From Glycomyces fuscus (GTDB taxonomy: Bacteria > Actinomycetota > Actinomycetes > Streptosporangiales > Streptosporangiaceae): 64,000 nucleotides of DNA. The DNA lies in NCBI GenBank assembly GCA_002529455.1, contig NYMS01000060.1, positions 62,001-126,000 of the forward strand. The letters are read 5' to 3'. The notes under the pieces were generated by a model that was not told the DNA's origin, made no database searches, and saw only the letters and a program-made list of their open reading frames with translations. Positions within the stretch are counted from its first letter, which is position 1. Each line of letters starts with the position of its first letter. The position numbers were made by a program, and so were the translations under genes. Below, piece after piece: positions 59,313-64,000 of this stretch.

Positions 59313-61373
59313 ATGCCGCCTGTTCCCCCCACGGCGAGTGGGCACGACGCTCCGGGCGACGGGAGCGCGGAACCCGGCCCGGTCGGGGCACCCAGGGTAC
59401 GCCGCCCCGCCGGGGAGCCCGGCGGGGCGGGTCCCGGCCCCGCCGGACCGGTCCGCGCCGCGTGGGCCGCCGCCCGCCGCCTGGCCCGCGACCGGCTGGT
59501 CCTGGTGGGGCTGCTTGTGGTGCTGGGAGCCGTGGGGCTGCGGGCCTACGTCCTGGGCGAGTCCTACTTCGTGGAGGACGACTACCTCTTCTTCGCCGGC
59601 GCGCACGCCAGCGACCTGGGACCGGACTACCTGCTCACCCTGCACAAGGGCCACCTGATGCCGGGGGCCCTGTTCCTGGTCTACCTCCAGACCGCGCTGT
59701 GGCCCTACGAGTGGTGGGTCAGCGCGGGCACCATGCTCGTGCTCCAGGCCGCCGCCCTGGTGGGCTTCCTGCGCCTGCTGTGGGAGCTGTTCGGCCGCCG
59801 CTGGGCGCTGCTGGCCCCGCTGACCGTGTACGCGCTGGCTCCCCTGACCGTGCCCGTGCTGGGCTGGTGGTCGGCGGCGCTCAACGCGGTCCCCCTCCAG
59901 CTGGCCATGGTGCTCGCCGTGCTGTGGACCGTGCGCCACCTGCGCACGGGCGACCATCGCCCGGCCTGGTGGGCGGGCGGCGCCGTCGTGTTCGGCATGC
60001 TGTTCACGGTCAAGGCGATGTTCCTGCCGCTGGTGCTGTTCGCCGTGGCCGTCGCCCACCTCTACCCGGGCGGTCCGGTCGCCGGGGCCCGCCGCGCGTG
60101 GGCCCTGCACCGGCCGTTCTGGACGGCGATGGGTGCGCTCCTCGCCGCCTACGCGGTGTTCTACCTGACGCGGATGCGCGCGGCGGGGGGCGGCGAGGGC
60201 GCGGGCGTGCCCCAGAGCGAGCCCGCCCTGACGATGCTGCGCGGGCTGCTCACCGAGGTGTTCCCGGTCGGCGCCCTGGGCGGACCCCTGGAGTGGGGGC
60301 CGGTCACCCCGACCGGCGGCCTGGTCGACCCGCCCGGCGTGACCGTGCTGGCGGCCTGGGCGGTCTTCGCCGTGATCGTGCTGGTCAGTCTGCGGATGCG
60401 GCGTGGGGCGTGGCGGGCCTGGGCGCTGCTGCTGGCCTACCTGGTGGTCGTGGACATCGTCCCGACGATCATCGCGCGCGGCCGGTTCCAGGACGTGGCC
60501 GCCGCCGACCCCCGCTACGTGGCGGACGCGGCGCTGGTGTTCGCCCTGTGCCTGGCCCTGGCCTACCTGCCCACCCGGGAGGAGCGGGCGCGCGCCCTGG
60601 TCGGCGGGGCCGCTCCGGACCCGGTGGCGCCGCGGCCCCACCGCGTGCGGCCCCGGCGCGCCGCCCGGGTCGCGGCCGCGCTGGCGACGGCGGTGTACGC
60701 GGCTGCGGCGTGCTTCTCCACGTACACCTACGCCCAGACCCTGAGCGGCGACCGCCTCCAGTGGTACCTGGACACGGTGCGCACGGCGCTGGAGGACGTC
60801 CCGGAGGAGGGCGGCCTGTACGCGCGCCCGGTCCCCGAGGACGTGGTCCTGGAGTGGAACGGCCAGCGCCGCCTGAGCTCGTGGGTGCTGCCGCCGCTGG
60901 CGTCGGAGGAGGTGGCCGCGCGGATGTCCCTGCCCGAGGAGGCCGCCACCGCCTACGTGTTCAACGACGCCGGGTTCCTGGTCCCGGCGCGGCCCGCCGA
61001 CGACAGCGACATGTTCGCCCCCGGGCCGGCGGACGAGTGCCTGGAGCCCTGGGAGGGGCTGGTGTCCTGGCCGGTGGAGGCCCACGGCGGCATCGCCCAG
61101 GTCGTCACGCTCGGCTACACGGCCGAGGAGGACGTCGACGTGGTGGTGGCGCTGGGCGACGACTGGATCGAGGTCGAGCTGCCCGCCGCGGAGGAGAACG
61201 GCACCTGGTACGTGCCGTCGGGCGCCCCCGGCGAGCAGCTGTCGGTGTTCGTGCCCGAGGACCCGGGGGACCGGGGCGGACTGTGCCTGAACTGGGTGTC
61301 GGTGGGCGGCATGGCGCCGACGGTGGAGGGCAACCCGTGGGCCCCCGAGGAGGACGACCGCGCGGAGGATTAG
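59313..61373 (+). CDS. Polytopic membrane protein, GT-C glycosyltransferase-like
   Basis: A 686-aa protein. A Pro/Gly-rich cytoplasmic leader (about 60 residues) is followed by about ten membrane helices and a C-terminal extracellular part of about 230 residues. The first external loop carries SYFVEDDYLFFAGA, an acidic pair like the catalytic loop of GT-C enzymes that use polyprenyl-phosphate sugars. The C-terminal region is acidic and beta-rich (VVVALGDDWIEVEL), like a carbohydrate-binding or lectin-like fold. ATG 59313 has GGGAG 8 nt upstream. Its place between methyltransferases and an acyltransferase supports a role in surface glycan assembly. The family assignment is tentative. Confidence 0.7.
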   Translation: MPPVPPTASGHDAPGDGSAEPGPVGAPRVRRPAGEPGGAGPGPAGPVRAAWAAARRLARDRLVLVGLLVVLGAVGLRAYVLGESYFVEDDYLFFAGAHASDLGPDYLLTLHKGHLMPGALFLVYLQTALWPYEWWVSAGTMLVLQAAALVGFLRLLWELFGRRWALLAPLTVYALAPLTVPVLGWWSAALNAVPLQLAMVLAVLWTVRHLRTGDHRPAWWAGGAVVFGMLFTVKAMFLPLVLFAVAVAHLYPGGPVAGARRAWALHRPFWTAMGALLAAYAVFYLTRMRAAGGGEGAGVPQSEPALTMLRGLLTEVFPVGALGGPLEWGPVTPTGGLVDPPGVTVLAAWAVFAVIVLVSLRMRRGAWRAWALLLAYLVVVDIVPTIIARGRFQDVAAADPRYVADAALVFALCLALAYLPTREERARALVGGAAPDPVAPRPHRVRPRRAARVAAALATAVYAAAACFSTYTYAQTLSGDRLQWYLDTVRTALEDVPEEGGLYARPVPEDVVLEWNGQRRLSSWVLPPLASEEVAARMSLPEEAATAYVFNDAGFLVPARPADDSDMFAPGPADECLEPWEGLVSWPVEAHGGIAQVVTLGYTAEEDVDVVVALGDDWIEVELPAAEENGTWYVPSGAPGEQLSVFVPEDPGDRGGLCLNWVSVGGMAPTVEGNPWAPEEDDRAED

Positions 61374-61385
61374 GAGCTGTTCCTT

Positions 61386-61410
61386 CGGACCTTCGCTCCG
61401 CTTCGGTCCG
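61386..61410. terminator. Weak bidirectional hairpin
   Basis: CGGACC (61386-61391) pairs with GGTCCG (61405-61410) over a 13-nt loop, between the convergent GT-C-like and acyltransferase genes. Confidence 0.4.
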
Positions 61411-61422
61411 TGGGAGCAGGGG

Positions 61423-62754
61423 CTAGGCCGACTGCCGTCGCCGGGGCCCGCTCCGCCCGCGGGCGAGCCGGTGGGACCACCGGCGGCTGGGCTCCTCCAC
61501 CCACCGGTGGCTCGCCGCGGCCAGCAGCACGGTCCCGATCGTCACCGGCACCGCGTCCAGCCAGAACGACCCGGTGAAGATCTCCTGGCCGGTGAAGTCG
61601 CGCCACAGGTAGAGCACCATGAACTGCCACAGGAACACGCCGTAGGAGATCCGCCCGAGGAACTGGCACACCCGGTGCCGCAGCAGCGAGTCCAGCCACC
61701 GGCCGTCGCGCCAGGCCCGCGCGTCCCGCAGCGGGACCGGCGCCGCGACCGGGCGCGGCGCCAGCGCGCAGGGCGCGATCAGGAAGAACGCGAACCCGAT
61801 CCCGGCCAGCGAGTCCACGGCCGAGGTCCAGATGTCGCCGGAGCCGATGAACCGGCCGCCGGAGGCCTCGGTGGCCTTCAGGGCGAAGAACCCGCCCGCG
61901 ACAAGCCAGCACACCCCGGGCGAGCAGCCGAGGGTCCGGCACAGGCGGCGCACCGGGCCGTCTGCGCCGGGTTCGCGCCAGGCCCACTCCGAGAGCACGG
62001 CCAGCGCCATCCCGGCGGCGAACAGGCCCGTGGTCCGGGGCAGCCAGGCGTGCATGTACTCGCGGTGCTCGGGATGGAACTGCGGGACCAGCGCGGCCAG
62101 GCCCAGCAGCGCCATGACCCCCAGCCCCACGAGCAGCCGCCGCCCCCGGGCGTCCACGCTCCGTCCGCCGCGCGCCCACAGGGCCAGGACCAGCCCGAAC
62201 AGCGGGAGCAGCAGGTAGAAGCTGACCTCCACCGACAGGCTCCACATCTGGCCGAGGCCGTAGGGCCCGGTGCCCACCCACGGCGGGTCGGTGTTGAAGG
62301 GGAAGGTGAGGGTGAGGACCTCCCACCAGTAGCGCGGGGAGCCGAGCTCGTCGCGGGAGTAGACCAGCAGCGCCACCACGGCCACCAGCCAGTAGGCGGG
62401 GAGGACGCGCACGGCGCGGCGCCACAGGTAGGGGCGGGCGCGCGGTCCGCGCACCCCGTCCAGGGCCGCGCGGGCCCAGGGCCGGTACAGCAGCACGCCC
62501 GAGAGCGCGAAGAACAGCGGCACGGCCACGTCGAAGGCGGACAGCAGGCCGCCCAGCACCCCCGGCGCGAGGGAGTCACCGGTCTCGGTGGCCACGTGGA
62601 AGACCAGGACCATCAGGGCGGCCAGGGCGCGGACGCCGTCGAGGGCCTCGTGGCGGCCGTCGACCTGCGGCAGCAGCGGCGAGGGGTCGGGGGTGCGCGC
62701 GTCGGCGGAGGGGGTACCGGCGGGGTCCCCGGGCGCGGAGGAGGTGGGCGCCAT
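61423..62754 (-). CDS. Membrane acyltransferase (Acyl_transf_3 family)
   Basis: A 443-aa integral membrane O-acyltransferase with about ten helices. The family motif EALDGVRALAALMVLVFHV, with the catalytic-site His, occurs near residue 48, and RAVRVLPAYWLVAV follows. The C-terminus has FLGRISYGVFLWQF and the typical RWVEEPSRRW ending. ATG 62754 has GGAAGG 3 nt upstream and is preferred over a GTG at 62793 without a ribosome site. Such enzymes acetylate or acylate polysaccharides, peptidoglycan or secondary metabolites; the neighbours suggest a surface glycan. Confidence 0.88.
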   Translation of the reverse strand: MAPTSSAPGDPAGTPSADARTPDPSPLLPQVDGRHEALDGVRALAALMVLVFHVATETGDSLAPGVLGGLLSAFDVAVPLFFALSGVLLYRPWARAALDGVRGPRARPYLWRRAVRVLPAYWLVAVVALLVYSRDELGSPRYWWEVLTLTFPFNTDPPWVGTGPYGLGQMWSLSVEVSFYLLLPLFGLVLALWARGGRSVDARGRRLLVGLGVMALLGLAALVPQFHPEHREYMHAWLPRTTGLFAAGMALAVLSEWAWREPGADGPVRRLCRTLGCSPGVCWLVAGGFFALKATEASGGRFIGSGDIWTSAVDSLAGIGFAFFLIAPCALAPRPVAAPVPLRDARAWRDGRWLDSLLRHRVCQFLGRISYGVFLWQFMVLYLWRDFTGQEIFTGSFWLDAVPVTIGTVLLAAASHRWVEEPSRRWSHRLARGRSGPRRRQSA

Positions 62755-62860
62755 GGGCCTTCCAGGACGGGGAGAGGGCGGAACGGGTTTCACTAGAACG
62801 CGTTATAAAAATTTCGACACGCCCTGGTGACGTCGTTCGCTACTGGGCAGTACTCTACCC

Positions 62861-62893
62861 GGAACTGGACCTAGTTCCACTAGACCCAGTTCC
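62861..62893. promoter_or_regulatory. Inverted/direct GGAACT repeats upstream of the DUF3068 gene
   Basis: GGAACT (62861-62866) and AGTTCC (62873-62878) form a perfect inverted repeat with a 6-nt spacer; a third AGTTCC follows at 62888-62893. The repeats lie 33-65 bp before the ATG, where an operator or activator site would be expected. Confidence 0.5.
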
Positions 62894-62925
62894 AGATCTG
62901 GACTCTCATACGCCCAGGAGGGCAC

Positions 62926-63849
62926 ATGCGCCGTACCGTTGCGGTCGTTCTCGTCGCGTTTGGGGTCTTCTTCCTCGCCTTTGCCCCCATGATGCGCACG
63001 TGGCTGTCGAGCTCCCTGATGAAGACCCCCCTGGACTACTACAGCGAGACGGTCCTGGAGGCCGAGGGAGCCACCTACTTCAACATCGAGGACGTCGAGC
63101 TCGTCGAGAACGCCGACCTGGAGGCCCGCTCGACCCTCCGGGCCGACGTGGCCTCCAGCACCGACGAGACGGTGGTGTGGGACCAGTTCACCTGGGTCAG
63201 GGACGCCGAGACCGACTTCGGCATCACCTCCAGCAGCCGGCGCGCCGGGCACGACCGCGTCACCGGGGAGGCGGTCGACTGCTGCGACGCCATGGTCAAC
63301 GACGAGTCCGTCGCCCAGAGCGGCCAGGCGTGGAAGTTCCCCTTCTTCACCGAGCAGCGCGACTACGACTTCTTCGAGACCACCGTGCAGGAGGTCGTCC
63401 CCATGGAGTTCCAGGGGACCGAGGAGATCCAGGGCGTCGAGGCCTACCGGTTCGTCCAGGAGGTCGAGGACGAGGTCGTCGGCGAACGCACCCTGCCCCG
63501 CTCGGTGGCCGGCCTGGGCGGCGAGGGCGACGTCACCGGCGACGAGGTCTTCTCCATCACCCGCACCTACTGGATCGAACCCGTCACCGGCTCCCCCCTC
63601 AAGATCAGCGAGGACCAGAACCGCGTCGTCGTCGTGGACGGCGAGGAGGTCCTGACGCTGTTCGACGCCGAGCTCGTCTCCAACGACGAGTCCATCCAGA
63701 ACGCGGTCGACAACTCCGAGCAGGGGCGCACCGTGCTCCCCCTGCTGCAGACCACCCTGCCCGTCGCCTGCCTCGTCGTCGGTGTCGGCCTCGTCGGCAT
63801 CGCGGTCGTCCTGTTCCTCACGGGCCGCCGTCGTGACCACCACAACTGA
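62926..63849 (+). CDS. DUF3068 family membrane-anchored protein
   Basis: A 307-aa protein with an N-terminal helix (VAVVLVAFGVFFLAFAPMM), an extracellular domain of about 230 residues and a C-terminal helix (LPVACLVVGVGLVGIAVVLFL) followed by basic RRRDHHN. This two-helix layout with the internal FNIEDVELVEN and YWIEPVTGSPLKI segments is that of the actinobacterial DUF3068 family (annotated in some genomes as porin PorA family). The function is not established. The ATG has GGAGG upstream. A long perfect hairpin closes the gene. Confidence 0.85.
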   Translation: MRRTVAVVLVAFGVFFLAFAPMMRTWLSSSLMKTPLDYYSETVLEAEGATYFNIEDVELVENADLEARSTLRADVASSTDETVVWDQFTWVRDAETDFGITSSSRRAGHDRVTGEAVDCCDAMVNDESVAQSGQAWKFPFFTEQRDYDFFETTVQEVVPMEFQGTEEIQGVEAYRFVQEVEDEVVGERTLPRSVAGLGGEGDVTGDEVFSITRTYWIEPVTGSPLKISEDQNRVVVVDGEEVLTLFDAELVSNDESIQNAVDNSEQGRTVLPLLQTTLPVACLVVGVGLVGIAVVLFLTGRRRDHHN

Positions 63850-63866
63850 CCCCCGCCCCCGCCCCT

Positions 63867-63899
63867 CGCCGGCGCGCCCGGCCGCCGGGCGCGCCGGCG
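63867..63899 (+). terminator. DUF3068 gene terminator
   Basis: A perfect 15-bp GC stem (63867-63881 with 63885-63899) with a 3-nt loop, 18 nt after the stop. From here to the end of the window no gene is seen. Confidence 0.75.
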
Positions 63900-64000
63900 T
63901 GCGCTCCCACGCCCTCCGGACGTGGTGACGGAGAGGGCGCGGGCCACGGGACCCGCGGCGGCCGGGGCACCGCGCGGCGGCGGGGGGAGGGCCGCCGCGC

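Overview
The window is very GC-rich DNA (roughly 70% or more by eye, with strong G/C at third codon positions and frequent GTG and occasional TTG starts). It carries actinobacterial core synteny: smc..ftsY..ffh-rpsP-KH-rimM-trmD-rplS-lepB-DUF2469-yraN-comM-dprA-xerC-M23-rpsB-tsf-pyrH-frr-cdsA. Gene content (DUF2469, GlgE pathway, DUF3068, DUF1023 hydrolase) and protein sequences suggest a filamentous actinomycete, most likely Nocardiopsaceae/Streptosporangiales. The taxonomic guess is inference; no 16S rRNA or other diagnostic marker is present. It is ordinary chromosome: no tRNA, rRNA, CRISPR array, transposase, integron or prophage was seen.

Layout. (1) 1-811: the 3' end of smc. (2) 940-6267: a convergent secreted subtilase, then a cobalamin-riboswitch-controlled BtuF/BtuC-like pair without an ATPase gene; both lie between smc and ftsY. 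(3) 6399-12718: ftsY, amt (without glnK/glnD), a lipoprotein, ffh. FtsY and Ffh are the two GTPases of co-translational targeting. (4) 13127-22574: ribosome and tRNA maturation genes (rpsP, khpA, rimM, trmD, rplS), signal peptidase lepB, then DUF2469, yraN, comM, dprA, a Rid-family gene, xerC and a convergent M23 peptidase. (5) 22865-28499: rpsB-tsf, pyrH-frr-cdsA, and an aminotransferase. (6) 28549-38386, minus strand: an APC permease and the complete GlgE alpha-glucan operon glgE-treS-pep2-glgB, in which trehalose is converted to maltose, to maltose-1-phosphate, to linear glucan, to branched glucan. (7) 38387-39123: an AT-rich intergenic island with a perfect CRP-type palindrome. (8) 39124-46020: a class A penicillin-binding protein with a glycine-rich tail, a TPP-riboswitch-controlled YkoEDC-type ECF thiamine/HMP importer, and an enoyl-CoA hydratase. 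(9) 46383-51832: a Ser/Thr kinase with a multi-pass membrane C-terminus, etfB-etfA, and a stand-alone LigD-type polymerase domain. (10) 51848-54408, minus strand: a three-gene module of a small helical protein, a DUF1023-type alpha/beta hydrolase with a helical N-terminus, and a lipoprotein. It resembles a type VII secretion substrate locus and is the most likely under-described system here. (11) 54686-63849: a CNNM/CorC-type CBS protein, an aldehyde dehydrogenase, two overlapping methyltransferases, a GT-C-like membrane protein, a membrane acyltransferase and a DUF3068 protein, in part a cell-envelope glycan neighbourhood.

Most transcription units are closed by long perfect GC hairpins without a U-tract, as is usual in high-GC actinobacteria. 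The least expected structure is a perfect 16-bp-stem hairpin inside the 5' coding region of lepB (15985-16020) whose codons are unlike its surroundings. All calls come from reading the sequence; no database search was run.
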